Source: Blastocystis sp. Blastoise (taxonomy: Eukaryota > Sar > Bigyra > Opalinata > Blastocystidae). From it: a DNA stretch of 64,000 bases. The position numbers and the translations under genes were made by a program. The notes under the pieces were generated by a model that ran no database searches, was not told the origin of the DNA, and saw nothing but the letters and a program-made list of their open reading frames with translations. Position 1 is the first letter of the stretch. Every line of letters begins with the position of its first letter. Below, piece after piece: positions 42,538-62,232 of the stretch. The stretch spans positions 496,501 to 560,500 of the forward strand of contig JBBPEB010000023.1 of NCBI GenBank assembly GCA_039096225.1, in the 5' to 3' direction.

Positions 42538-43605
42538 ATGGCTAAATACAGGTATTTATAAACAATATATTTCATTTCAGATTTAGTGAATATCATTATA
42601 TTATTTTGTTTTTTTTGTTAATGTCCATTTGATTCATAACATTAGCTGTTGTTTCTCTATTTTATGTCATTTAACACATGTCTAAAGCTTTCTAATTATT
42701 CAAATATATACAGTGCTACTCCCGTAGATACCAAAAAGAGTAATTTATTCAAAACTTCATAAAAACATATTTATCTATTTTTATTTTAGGTTGTATGGCT
42801 CGTGGTTCTTACCTTCGTGTTCACTACAAACCTTGCCAAGCTGTAGCTAAGGCTATTATGGGCAAGAGTCTTCTTGATGCTAAGAAGTACTTACAAGATG
42901 TTATTGCTCACAAATCCGCTGTTGCTTTCACTCAACACAACGGTGGTATTGGTCGTCATGCTCAAGGTAAGAACCTTAAGTCTGGTAGCCAATGTGCTTG
43001 GCCCGAAAAGGCTTGCCGTTTCTTCCTTGTCCTTCTCGACAACCTCCAAGCTAACGGTGAAGCTAAGGAATTAGATGCTGCTAAGCTCTACATTTCTCAC
43101 TCTCAAGCTAACCATGCTCCTTGTGGTCACAGACGTACTTACCGTGCTCACGGTCGTATTGGACCTATGTTTTGTTTATTTATTATATTCTTTGATTTCT
43201 TTTATATATATTTATATTTATATTTATATTTATTAAATTCTAATACTATAATAATTATTAATTATATATATAATAAATTGATTATTCATTAAATAATATA
43301 TTATTAGAAGAATAAGAGATAATATATAACTATTTTCTTCTCTATACCTTACCTTAGTCATCCTGCTCATATTGAAGTTATTGCTTCTGAAAAGGCTGAA
43401 ACTGTTGCTCGTTCTAAGACTGAACATATATTATTATATTATATCATACTATCATTTTTGTTTTTTTTTTAAATAAGTTGTTTAAAAATAATATATAATA
43501 TATTATTATTTCTATATTTTATTCATATCTGAACCTGTTCTTCGTCGTTTCACCAAGAAACAAATTGCTTCTAAACGTCTTCACTTAGGTGGTGGTCTCA
43601 ATTAA
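42538..43605 (+). CDS. RPL17: Large-subunit ribosomal protein L17 (uL22)
   Basis: Component of the 60S subunit lining the peptide exit tunnel (family knowledge). Exons 42538-42551 (MAKY), 42714-42739 and 42790-43166 join through normal GT-AG introns and give ARGSYLRVHYKP, KKYLQDVIAHK, the NGGIGRHAQGK loop and RRTYRAHGRIGP. To keep the family sequence the next exons must be about 43350-43425 (YLSHPAHIEVIASEKAE) and 43535-43605 (PVLRRFTKKQIASKRL ending GGGLN). That gives about 187 residues, close to the usual 184. The two last introns then lack GT-AG ends and sit between direct repeats (see their entries). The coding exons are GC-richer and more codon-biased than all neighbours, as expected for a highly expressed gene. 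Confidence 0.93.
43167..43349 (+). other. Non-canonical intron of RPL17, readable as CT...AC
   Basis: Joining GGACCT (43161-43166) to TACCTTAGTCATCC (43350 on) restores GPYLSHPAHIE, the length and conserved Tyr, Ser, Pro and HIE of uL22 proteins. ACCT is repeated at 43163-43166 and 43346-43349, so the exact cut is ambiguous by four bases; one permitted choice (43165-43347) starts CTATG and ends CTATAC. On the opposite strand that is GTATAG...CATAG, exactly the normal intron pattern here. A canonical alternative, GT at 43169 to AG at 43357, also keeps frame but deletes two conserved residues. Confidence 0.6.
43426..43534 (+). other. Non-canonical intron of RPL17 flanked by a 6-bp direct repeat
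   Basis: CTGAAC occurs at 43420-43425 and 43529-43534. Removing one copy and everything between gives an in-frame join SKTEPVLRRFTKK; removing both gives SKTVLRRF, also in frame, with the intron then starting CT and ending AC. No GT-AG pair can join the two obviously coding flanks; the only one that keeps frame (GTTGCTCG to ACCAAG) would discard them. Without splicing the protein stops soon after in AT-rich sequence. Confidence 0.65.
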
Positions 43606-43901
43606 AGAGAGTAACTAGTTAAGTAATAAACGGATAATAATTTGGTTGCTATATGTGTTTTGTGTATCATTTTTTTTTAAATCACAGATCAATAACAAGT
43701 CGTTTGTATTATATATGTATTATATATCAATATTTATCAATATATACATATATATATTATCTTACATGAAAACAAAATGAAACACTAAAATATTGATATG
43801 ACTCGAAGACAAAGAAAATAGTATTAACAATGAATATATAGGATAATAGTACAAGAATAATTATAATGAACAGAGAAAACAATTTAGAATAATATTTCCA
43901 G

Positions 43902-45060
43902 TTATAGTTTAATAGCACTACAAATATAAAAACACCAATGAAAAGGTACTAAATGTGTATTCCAAGTAATTGGATTGGGTAATATTCCTTTAATTTGTAA
44001 AAGACGGAATTGATTTTTTTCTAATTCATGATGTAATTTTCGATCTGAAATAAATTTTTTATAATCATGTGTACCAACAGGAAGTATATGAAGTATATAT
44101 CTATATATATATATATAATTCTATAGTAAAAACAAAAAAAAAATGTTATTTAAATAATCATAATATATTTATTGATAATGTATTAATATATATATATATA
44201 TATTCTGCAAATAATTTAGCAGCTATCCATCCCAAGAGAGTTTTATTAATAGTTGAAAAAATAACTAATCCTCCTGTTTTTGTTAATTTTGATACATTTT
44301 TCATAAAGAAAGGAAAATCAGAAACATGCTCAATTACCTATATATAATAAGTATGATAAATATAATTATTATAAGTATAATAATAAAATTAAATAAAATA
44401 AATAAAATAAAATAAATAAAATAAAAAATAAATAAAAAATAAATAAAATAAAATAAATAAAATTAAATAAAATAAAATATGATACAATAAAATTAAATAA
44501 AACAAATAAATAAAATAAAATAAATAAAACATAATAAAAATACAAATATAACACAAATAACACTATACTTCTAATGCAAAAACAATATCATATTTTTTAT
44601 TCTTATTCATTTGATCTTCAACTGTAGAATTTTCATATTGAAGTGTTCCTTTCCAATTATCCGTTAGTGATGCATGATATTGTGCTATATCTATACATTC
44701 CTTACAAGGATCAATTCCTATAACATTAGCTCCACGTCTTGCCATTTCTTCACTTAATAAACCACCTCCACAACCAATATCTAAAATATCTATATTGGTT
44801 AAATCACCATTACCTTTATACTTTGATGAAATAAAATGATTTTCAATTGTATGATCAATAAACACAAGACGTGAAGGATTCATATGATGAAGCATTCCTG
44901 ATCCTGTCCTACTGTTAGGATTCCACCATTCCATAGCATAATTCTTAAACTTCTCAATTTCTTCAGGACTCTTTGTTGTTTCAGCAGCAAAGAATCTTTT
45001 CATAACTAAAGTACTCACAATCGGTCTACAAACCAATCTTGGTTGAAATATACGTATCAT
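43902..45060 (-). CDS. COQ3: Ubiquinone biosynthesis O-methyltransferase
   Basis: SAM-dependent O-methylation of the ubiquinone head group in mitochondria (family knowledge). Starts MIRIFQPRLVCRPIVS at 45060; the first 30 residues are basic and hydroxylated, as in a mitochondrial targeting peptide. Exon 1 (45060-44569) holds YAMEWWNPNS, the SAM-binding motif ILDIGCGGGLLSEEMARRG, and GIDPCKECIDIA. Exon 2 (44337-44204) gives EHVSDFPFF, GGLVIFSTINKT and LFAE; the last exon (44100-43902) has YILHILPVGTHDYKKFIS and ends SAIKL. Total about 274 residues. The first intron is GT-AG; the second begins AT instead of GT. Convergent with RPL17 and divergent from TDP1. Confidence 0.92.
44101..44203 (-). 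other. Non-canonical AT...AG intron of COQ3
   Basis: On the minus strand GCAGA is followed directly by ATATATATATA with no GT nearby; the acceptor is a normal TATATAG followed by ATATATACTTC. The join GCA GAA TAT ATA CTT recovers the family sequence AEYILHILPVGTHD. ATATATA is present on both sides, so the cut is ambiguous within the repeat, but no choice yields GT. Read-through reaches an in-frame TGA. Confidence 0.65.
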
Positions 45061-45239
45061 CTTCGATTCTATAAAAACGAAAACAGAATTAATAAGAAAA
45101 TGAGGAAAAAAACAAAAACGAAAGAAGAACGCACCAAGTTTCCCCTTGTTATTTTCATAATTATTCACGATATTATGTTTTTTGATTAAAAAGACTATTT
45201 ATTCTATTTGAATACAATATATATAGTTGATAGTAACTC
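45061..45239. promoter_or_regulatory. Short divergent promoter, COQ3 (-) and TDP1 (+)
   Basis: Only 179 bases separate the two start codons, so the promoters must overlap or be shared. A TATATATAG run at about 45219 lies just upstream of the TDP1 ATG. No other motif recognised. Confidence 0.5.
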
Positions 45240-48301
<3,062 letters not shown>

Positions 48302-48547
48302 TCATGAAAAATGATTATATGTATATATGTTAAATAATGAGTTATGTTTTATTTATTATATATATTGTTTTGTTACTATTATGATACTATTATTATACGA
48401 CTACTCTAAAAAACAGTTTTTTCAGTAATTAAATAGTTTAAACAAGTTTTTAATAAATATACAAAAATATTGATAATATCAAATCAATATATAATGTAGA
48501 TATAATTATTCTTTATAATTATAATAAATATATATATAAATATATAT

Positions 48548-48784
48548 TTATTCGAGATGTTCTTCTTTCAGTAACGTATCAACTTCTTTCTTTTCTATAT
48601 CCCATTTTCGTTTTGTTGATTGATCAACTTCCCAGTACCATGAGGGACGTGCATTGGCGGGCAAACTATATAGAAATACGAGGGAAATTAAAATATAATA
48701 GAATATAAAATTTAATGTATATATATACCAATAATCATAAAATAATTCTGAGTTTTCAATGTGTTGAGTAGCTATCATAACCAT

Positions 48785-48838
<54 letters not shown>

Positions 48839-49105
48839 AATATATGATTTTGTTATCATATGTCCATTATTTACCTATATATTTATATTATTAATATTAC
48901 TATTCATAGTATATATTATTATTATATATAATTATATATATACCCAATCGATAAAACGTTCTTTTTCAATATATTGATTTGGAATATATTTAGCAAATTC
49001 GCTCATTCCCGCGGGAATATCATAAGGACATAGCATAATATTTGGTTGTGTATCTTTTGGCGGGTGATTGACAATATGACCGAGGGAAAGAGGATTTATA
49101 GGAAC

Positions 49106-49145
<40 letters not shown>

Positions 49146-50166
49146 TTGTATAAGTTAACTAATAAATATTATAAAGATATTAACAAGAATAAGTGTAAAT
49201 ATAATAATAATATAATAATAATAAACATAATAAGTAAAATAATAAACATAATAAGTAAAATAATAAATAAAATACAATAGTCCTTAGAATCCACTATAGA
49301 GGAATCATAATACCAATAACGATAATCACTTTTTACACTTGTCAAGGCATCACGAATAGCTTTCTATATATATATAGATAATAATAATAATAATAATATA
49401 TATATATATATATATATATACATTCTTAAGATGTTGACGTAAGTATACAGTTCCAGGGAAAAAACCCTATTTATATTAATAACATATATATAATTATTCA
49501 ACATAATTATAGAATAACAACAAATTATAATATATAAAAAAATACAATAATAATCATAAATATAATAAAATAGAATAATAAATATAATAATAATAATAAA
49601 TAAAATATTAAAAAAAACACAATAATATATATATATATATACAAGAATAGTACCAGGATTAATATGTCCATCTACAAATATACCCTATTTATAATAATAA
49701 TAATAATAATAATAACACATATATATACATTTCCTGCATTAGGAATACTAGATATTTGTTTAAATAAAACCCAATTTTGTTTCTTCTTGAGATTTTCTCT
49801 TACAGAATCACTTAATAATGGTGTTTCTATAGTTGTACAATTGAGACCTTTCTTTATGCCTTCTACAGCATTCGGTGACTTCATATGACATATTTCTTCA
49901 TCAACTAATTTCATATTCGTAAAAAGTACTTTCATTTGTGGAGTAATCATTTCTTGTTCAATTCTTCTTAGCTTCTCAATTCGTTCCTTAGATAATCTCT
50001 GAGATATAGCAGAGACTTCTTCTTTTTTCTCCTTATTAAAAAGTCCTTTCTGATACACATTTAATAACAAGCAGACTTTCATAGCATCGAATTGTTCTTG
50101 AAATTGTTGACTTGTCATTTTTCCAACGTCACTCATCATAGACTTTAACGCACCTGATACAGACAT
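48548..50166 (-). CDS. SETD9-like SET-domain protein
   Basis: Starts MSVSGALKSMMSDVGKM at 50166; an in-frame extension upstream to 50208 has no ATG. The first exon is helical and charged. The SET-like part is spread over small exons: GIFVDGHINPGTIL, GFFPGTVYLRQHLKN, YRYWYYDSSIVDSKDY, NPLSLGHIVNHPP with QPNIMLCPYDIP, YIPNQYIEKERFIDW, then MVMIATQHIENSELFYDY. The order PGTVY, NPL..G.xVNH, N(V/I)M, P..YIPN and ELFYDY matches the SETD9 family of putative lysine methyltransferases. The NH of VNH replaces the canonical NHS/C, so activity is uncertain. Ends KKEVDTLLKEEHLE before TAA. All introns I checked are GTATAT...TATAG. Confidence 0.75.
48785..48835 (-). repeat. (TA)n microsatellite intron
   Basis: About 45 bases of TA forming an intron of the SETD9-like gene, between TCATATATTAAG and ACAATGGTTATG on the minus strand. 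Confidence 0.75.
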
Positions 50167-50307
50167 CCCAATATTCTGATACTCGAAAATATGAAATGAA
50201 TTACTCAAAGAATTGATTTCTAAAAACTGTGTTTTAAAAACATGGGAAAATCACATTTGCTTTTAGTCACTGTTTGTTACACTCTCAGCTATTGAATTTA
50301 ATAAAGT
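50167..50307. promoter_or_regulatory. Compact divergent promoter, SETD9-like (-) and ASNSD1 (+)
   Basis: 141 bases between the two ATGs. It is less AT-rich than the introns. The two genes probably share one bidirectional promoter, since neither can have a separate full upstream region. Confidence 0.5.
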
Positions 50308-50880
50308 ATGTGTGGAATATGTTTATCATTACTAGATCTCGGTGAACAGAATAAAGAGACTGCTAAAGAGATTGTTCATCAAGAAATTGATGCTGTTAAG
50401 GAAGAAATTACTTTACGAGGTCCAGATTCTCAGAATGAAGTTGAACTGTCAGATACAAATATGTGTTTTTTCTCTTCGGTGTTACATATTCGTGGTGAAA
50501 ATACTGTTTCTCAGCCTCTAGTTGATGAGAACGGAAATATGTTGCTATGGAATGGAGAAGTTTATGATGGATTACATATGAATGAAAATGAGAATGATAC
50601 TGAAAAAGTTTCTCAATTATTAGCTTCTTCTACTACTATTTGTGAAGATATGGAAAATATAAAAGGGGAATATTCATTCGTGTATTATAATGTATAATTA
50701 ATTAATATAAATATAATTTTTTTATATTATGGATATGATTCTATAGAAAACAGAGAATATTCTTTATTTTGGTCGTGATAAATGTGGAAGACGTAGTTTA
50801 TTAATGAAAATAAAAGAGTATATAATTGATAATAACACTTATTATGGATTAACACTTTCTTCTGTTGGCACAATTCTCCC

Positions 50881-50926
<46 letters not shown>

Positions 50927-52621
50927 TTTTTATATTATCATAAGTATTTGTTTATTTGAATATATATATAATAATTATTCTTTCTCTCTAGTCTACATCT
51001 CTGATTCCCGCGGTTATTCTCTCTCCATCTATACTAGATATGTCTATACTAGATCCAACGCCTGTTCCTTATTCATTAAATTATATAAATACATGGATTG
51101 AAATACCTCCTTTAGGTATATATACTATTAATCTTAATGAATATCACCAACAAATGTTTCATATACAATTATTACCATGGAAATCTACATATATACGTAA
51201 TAAATTATCTGATTATACAAATATTCCAGATTCTTTTCTATTTCCTGATTTCCCGCCAAATCTTGTGGATTCTGCCCACCAGCTTCAACATGCACTTGAA
51301 AATAGTATTTCAAAACGACTTTTTTATACATCAACTAAAGAGAAAGGGTAAGAATACTACTATATATATTTATATATTATTTGTTTAAATATGTCTTTTT
51401 TTAATATTATTAATAATAATATTCTTATATATATATATATATAGAATATCAATATTATTCTCTGGAGGAATAGATTGTTCACTTATTACTGCTATAACAT
51501 CCACGTTACTTCCCCGTGATTATTTTATTGAATTATTAAATATTTCATTTGATAATCCTTTTTATAATTCACCAGATAGAAGAACGGCATTAAATTCTTA
51601 TATTGATTTGATGGCAGCAGATCCTTCCCGCGAATATCGATTCATTTGTGTCGATGTTTCTATTCCTGAATTAATCGAAGAAGAACAACATATTCTTCAA
51701 CTTATTCATGTATATATTTTTATATTTATTATTAGTATTATTATTATTATTATTATTATAGCCTAAAACATCTACAATGGATTTCCATATTGGTGCAGCT
51801 TTTCACTTTGCTTCCCGCGGGAATGGAAAGATCATTGAAAAAGGGAATCATACAATTGATGTATATATATATATATAAAGAATATTAATAATATGTTATT
51901 TCTGTTATTTATATATATATATATATCTTTAGGAAATGAAAGAATTAGTTGGTTATAAGATTGAGCTAAATAATGTATATATAAATATATATATTGGTTA
52001 TTATTATTATATATATAGGAAGATAATGCAGGTAACAATTCAAAATGATTCTAAATATTTTACTATTATTTTACTATATCTATATATATATATATTTATA
52101 CGTTATAGAAACAATTCCTGAGCCTGGATATATACATATATTAAAAGATTATAAAGCGACATGTAAATTAATTCTTTCAGGAACAGGAGCAGATGAATTA
52201 TATGGAGGTATATATATATGTATATATTATTATTATATTATATTATTTATAACTATTATTAATAAGTTAATTTTATTATTATTCTATATAGGATATACTC
52301 GTCATTATGCTTTATATAATAAGGAGGGATGGAAAGCATTAGAGAATACATTAGAAATGGAATATAATCGATTATGGATACGAAACCTTGGATATATTCA
52401 TGGTTATTATAATTATATTTATTATTATTATAATTATTATTACATATTATAAAAATCATGCTTCTTATTACTTATTATACTTATTATACCTATTATTACT
52501 TATTATACTTATTATATATAGGGTAGAGATGATAGATGTATATCTTCAAATGGAAAAGAAATTCGATTTCCATTTTTAGATGAAGATATTGTTCAATTAA
52601 CTTATTCATTACCCATCTATC

Positions 52622-52659
<38 letters not shown>

Positions 52660-53166
52660 CTACTAAAAAAATAAAAATATGATATTACTTATAAAATGTA
52701 TCATAATATAATATTACTACTATAAACATCATAATATAATATTACTGGTATAAACATCAAATATAATATTACTACTATTATTATCATAATATAATATTAC
52801 TACTATAAATATCATATATAATATTACTAGTATAAAAATAATATATAATATTCCTATTATTCTTTCTATTCTTCATTCTCTATAGTTAATTGACCCTCGT
52901 TTACCTAAAGGACAAGGTGATAAATTAATATTAAGAGTATTATGTAAAATATATGGATTATATAGTTGTATACATCTCTCTAAAAGAGCTATTCAATTTG
53001 GTAGCCGTATTGTCAAGTATATATATATATATATATATAATAATAATAAATAATGAAACTATTATTATTTTATTATTTTTATTATTTATATAGGCAACTT
53101 AATATTGTTGATGGTAAAAATTCAAAGCAAACAAAAGGACATTTAAAATATCATATTCATTCATAA
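50308..53166 (+). CDS. ASNSD1: Asparagine synthetase domain-containing protein 1
   Basis: Starts [10 protein letters not shown], so Cys2 of the class II glutamine amidotransferase fold is kept; [14 protein letters not shown] and [10 protein letters not shown] follow. Next exons give [15 protein letters not shown] and the central loop. The synthetase-like half has the ATP-binding LFSGGIDCS (51460), then ASRGNG (51815), the [14 protein letters not shown] motif (52185-52310), and [20 protein letters not shown] (52525-52585), ending with [24 protein letters not shown] and HLKYHIHS before TAA at 53164. This is the ASNSD1 family, related to asparagine synthetase and conserved in eukaryotes; its reaction is not established. 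About ten small introns, all GT-AG where I checked. Divergent from the SETD9-like gene. Confidence 0.93.
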
Positions 53167-53885
53167 ATATACATATATTTTTAATTTTTTTTTGCTATTT
53201 TTTTAACGTCTATTTTTTTTAACCATTTTGTTTTTTGTTGCTTTAAGTTTTTTCTGAGAATATAAGAATGTGAAAGTGATTAAATAATAAGTTATATATA
53301 TAAATAATAACATTAAAATTATCTTTAATAAACACAAGTTATTTATAACGATAATAAGTTCATTTTTCAAGTTTCTAATACATAAATCACTTTATAGACA
53401 AATACAATTTTTTTTACCCGTTCGTACAACTAAAGCATTCAACTTTTATTCCAAATAATTATCAAAATCAATAATCTCTTTCTCATCTTTCATTCCTCTA
53501 TAAAAATATTATTTTTTAGAATCTTTAGAACATTTCCTCCATAATAATTTTACTCGAACCATATAGTTTGACACTTTACATAAGCAAACAACCCATGACT
53601 TCTCCAATATGATTCTGTTTCTTTACCAAAACAAGAGAATTCGATCGAATCTTTTATTAAATCATAGTTATCTTGATAAATAAGTGAGATGAATATAAAA
53701 AATCATAATTATTAGAGAGTCCACACATTTTTAAATGACGAAAGTAAAGAATTTAGAATTTCTAAGAGTAGAAACACTTATTTTTTTAAATCTATCATCA
53801 AGAAGGTCTTTTTGTTTTGATAGAGAAGCTTTACTCATTCTTCTTATCTGTTCTGAATAGATTGTTGAAAGAATAATTTTAAAAA
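53167..53885. other. Intergenic, promoter of the acyltransferase gene
   Basis: AT-rich spacer between co-directional ASNSD1 and the acyltransferase. A minus-strand open frame at 53731-53964 overlaps the acyltransferase start and looks like chance. No RNA or repeat found. Confidence 0.6.
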
Positions 53886-57854
<3,969 letters not shown>

Positions 57855-58709
57855 TATTGTTTCTATTTCATATATATATATTATTTATATATACATCCTT
57901 TTTTTTTATTGATTCTTTTTTTAATATATATATATATTTATTCATATTTTATACTATATTTTTATCTTTTTTTTCATTGATTTATTTTTCTCTTTTTTTG
58001 TATGATGAATATTTTGGGGTATTTTAAATTTTTGCTTACATATAATGTTTTAGTTGCATTTAGTTTTTTTTTTGCATGTTAAAGGAAACAATAAAAAATG
58101 ATATATAATGATTTATAAGTTTATTATTTACACAAAACATTTTATTCTTATAATATGTGAAATAACTTTAGTTATGGTTTAAACTTGATTGAAATAATTA
58201 TATAAAAAACTAATCAATAGTTTGATATTATATATTAATGACTATTACAAATAATATATAAATATATAATGTGACAAGAAATGATATCTATGAAAAGACA
58301 GCAAATATCATTTTTTTTTATAACGTAAAATATTTGAGAAAAGAAAGTTCATGCTAATGAATGTAATATGAATAATATATATATATATATATATACTAGA
58401 ATAGAAGAATTAAAAAAATATTACTATTTTTACTGTTTGAAATCAATGTATAATAAGAATTAATATACCTTTAAATCTATTATTCATTTATTAGTTTAGT
58501 AAAATTTGTATATTTCTGCTTCTTTTATAAAAATGTAATATGAATAAAATGAATTTTTTAATGTATTAAAAACTAAATGAACTGAATAAAAAATAGAGTT
58601 TCTTTATTAAATATGCATTAAAAAAAATTAATAAATATATGTATATATAAATAAAAATGGTGTTAGAGAATAGGGAACTATTATATATATGTATATATAT
58701 ATATATATA
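57855..58709. other. Convergent 3' spacer
   Basis: AT-rich spacer between the acyltransferase (+) and the second BTB-like gene (-). It has T-runs just after 57854, as expected for 3' ends. No gene, RNA or array. Confidence 0.6.
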
Positions 58710-58863
58710 TTAAAAGAAATCATCATCATCAATATAAGCTTTATGTAATATAAATTCATAAAAAACATGATTCTTTTTAATAAATGTTGAATCTTTCATT
58801 TTTTGTTTATATTCATTAATAGCTTCTTCCGATGCTTGTAATTTATTTATATCTAAATAAATA

Positions 58864-58906
<43 letters not shown>

Positions 58907-59983
58907 TATATATACCATATCTACAAGTAAATTTCTTTAATTTAGGTATTTCACCAGATAAAATGAAGTCAATAACATTAAATAACAATATATCATTGTT
59001 AAAATCTAAATATAAAAATTATTTTAATATTTATTAATTTACATAAATATACCTATATCCAAAGTTCTTAAATTTGGAATTTTTTGTTGTTTAATATAAT
59101 CAATAAATTTTTCAATTTCATGTTCAGCTATAGAGTCATCTTGAGATATATAAAGAGAATAATAAATGCATAAAAACATACCATCTTTTTTAATAATAAT
59201 AGTTTCTACAGATAAATCAATATTGCCTTCAATTTGTGGAATAAATTGATTAGAATTAAAAGTGATATGACGATAGCTACCAGCTTGTTCTAAATTATAA
59301 TTAAAATAAAAAAAATATATTTAAAAAAAAATAAATGTATATACCATTCAAATATAAAGTACTTGCTAATGGAAGATTATCATTAGAATTATATAAGGAT
59401 ACGTTATCTTGGAAATCATTGACACATTCACTTGATTTTATAACTATATAAAAAATACAACATAAAAAATATGAAATCAGAAGAAAAATATTAATAGTAA
59501 CTATAACATTCATTATGAAAATAATTATGATATCTTAACAATATATGATTGAACAATCAGTATTTTATATAATCAATTTGTTTAAAAATATCAAAATGTA
59601 TCATAACGATTACATAAAAAAAATAGTTAATGATAAATAGTTAAGTATATATATAAATACATATTGTAAATGTTTGTAATTTGGGGAAATTAGTCTTTGT
59701 ATATGATTCAAAAAATGTTTTGATTGGTATGTTATTCATTTCTAGATAATAATTATATATTTACTGATTGAATATATTCAACATAATAAATGTGGAAATA
59801 AAGAATATAATAATAAACATAATAATAATTATAATTAGTATATACCTAAATTTATTTTAGTTGCATTTTGGAAACCTCTATTTTGAATGAGTTGCATTAT
59901 CGTATCATCATGACCATATCCTACGAAGAATTATTCATAAAGAAATAAAGTTATAATATATTAACAACTTATGTTAATAAATT

Positions 59984-60020
<37 letters not shown>

Positions 60021-62198
60021 GTAATAAATATAACGCCAACGTAATGTATATATATGTATATACCATTAAATGTAATATTAGAAGCTTTACTAACTATTTT
60101 TATAAGAATATTTTTGAAAATAGAGAAATATTCAGGTTCAGGTTTAACATCCATATTTATTGCTGGTACTAAAAAAATAGATATAACTTAAATATATATA
60201 GTTTTAATACATACATTGAATATTTAAATAATTTATGCTATTAAATGTTTTATCATTAAATATTGTATCAATGCGTTTTAACTCATTTATACATATACGT
60301 TTATCAACTATATATAGCATATAATAATTTGATTAATAATATAAATAGCATACAATTAAGATTACAGTTTTGTAAATTTTGAAAAAAACTACTATTAAAT
60401 AACTTTTTAAAAGCATCTTTAACATCAATAAATTTTGGAGTTTCATCATTTTTATTATCTACGTTTTCATCATTTTTATTATTATCATCATTATTATTAT
60501 TATCGACTTCATCATCATTTTTATAATAATAATAATATGAGTTATACTCTTGATAATCATCGTAAATTTTATAATCTATATATAATATATAATTATTGCT
60601 TTATAAATTCATACTGACTAAGTTCATTTTAAAATAATCAACTTTTTCATTTCTTTTTTCAAAGTCTTCTAATATATTATCAAATATTGGGTTATAATTC
60701 TTATTTTTATAAAGATCTATTAAAAATTATATTAGAATAAATAGACATTTTTTATTATATGAAATATATAAAATATACTAATAAGAGATCCTGTATATGT
60801 TAAAAGTCCTTTATCTAGAATTTCTTTTATATGAGGGAATAAATCAATACAAGTCGCTATATATGTAAAAATAAGATAAAGATTATAATTGATATACAAG
60901 TAATTTTATATAATAATAACTATATATATACAGCCTAAAAAAAGATGAATTGAGTGATTATAAGCTAAATCATCTAAATATATTGCCATCTCCTCTCGTT
61001 GACTGTAAACTACATTTTCTACATTTAGTATATCAATAGCAGATAAGTATTGCTCAGGAATAGGTTGACTTAATATGACTTCACCTATGATATATATATA
61101 TATATATATATATATGATTATATGTATAAATATATATACTATCTTCATAAGTAAGAATATGTAAATTTGGAAAATGTTCCTTATTAATTGTTGATAATGT
61201 GAAAGATTCTATATATACATTATAAATAATTAATTATAGATTATATATATTATATACCACTATCATCATATCGATCAAAATTGAGTTCAGTGACATTAGG
61301 AAATTTATGAGTTAATATCATTTTTATAAACTCATCATTATCAATTAATTCATTAAATTTCATAACTATATATATATATATATCATTATCATCATTAAAC
61401 TGAATAAACAAGAGATATAATATACTCCATGATAAATTTAGTGAGGTGAGAGAATCAAAATAACCTTCTTCAAAAGCTTTCATAAAAATAATAGCAAATT
61501 GTATGTCGCTCTCAGAAATTTTACCTATAAAATGAATATTAAATAATTATAAATATAATTATTTATCAATCTATCTATTTACTTGTATCAATAGTCAACT
61601 TTGAAAACTGAAAACTAGATGGAATACGTAATAATTGAGATAAACCTTTCTCTGTATTAATTGTAGAAGATCGTCTATAAAAATATTTATAAGGTAAATC
61701 TATCTAGTATTTATAATTAGAATATATACGAGAATACACTGAGTTCTGTTTTATCTAAGAAAATATAATATAAATTGTTAATATATAAATAATATAAATG
61801 ATAAACTAATGTAAATAATAATAATAATAATTACCACCATATTTAATAACTACATTATCCTGAATTGAATAATAGATATTGGGACTAGTTTTAACTTGTG
61901 TATAATCATCTGAATATACAGCTACATCAAGAACAGCTTCATAAAGTTTAGGCAATTTATTTTCATATTTTCTATCAGAATAAGAATTTTTTATATGCCA
62001 ATCAACATTAGTATTTTCTATATCAAAAGAATTATTCTTATTATATTCATCCATCTCTGACTCGGTATAATAATCAAATTTCTCATAATAACCTATACTT
62101 TTACCATTATTTTTGCAAAAGCTAATATATTCATGTATATATTCGTCACTATTTGGATTTAATAATATATCACCTTTCAAATAGTTTTCAGCAACAAC

Positions 62199-62232
<34 letters not shown>

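Noticed and set aside
42874..43074. Second plus-strand frame inside RPL17
   Set aside because: Out-of-frame shadow of the conserved ribosomal protein exon.
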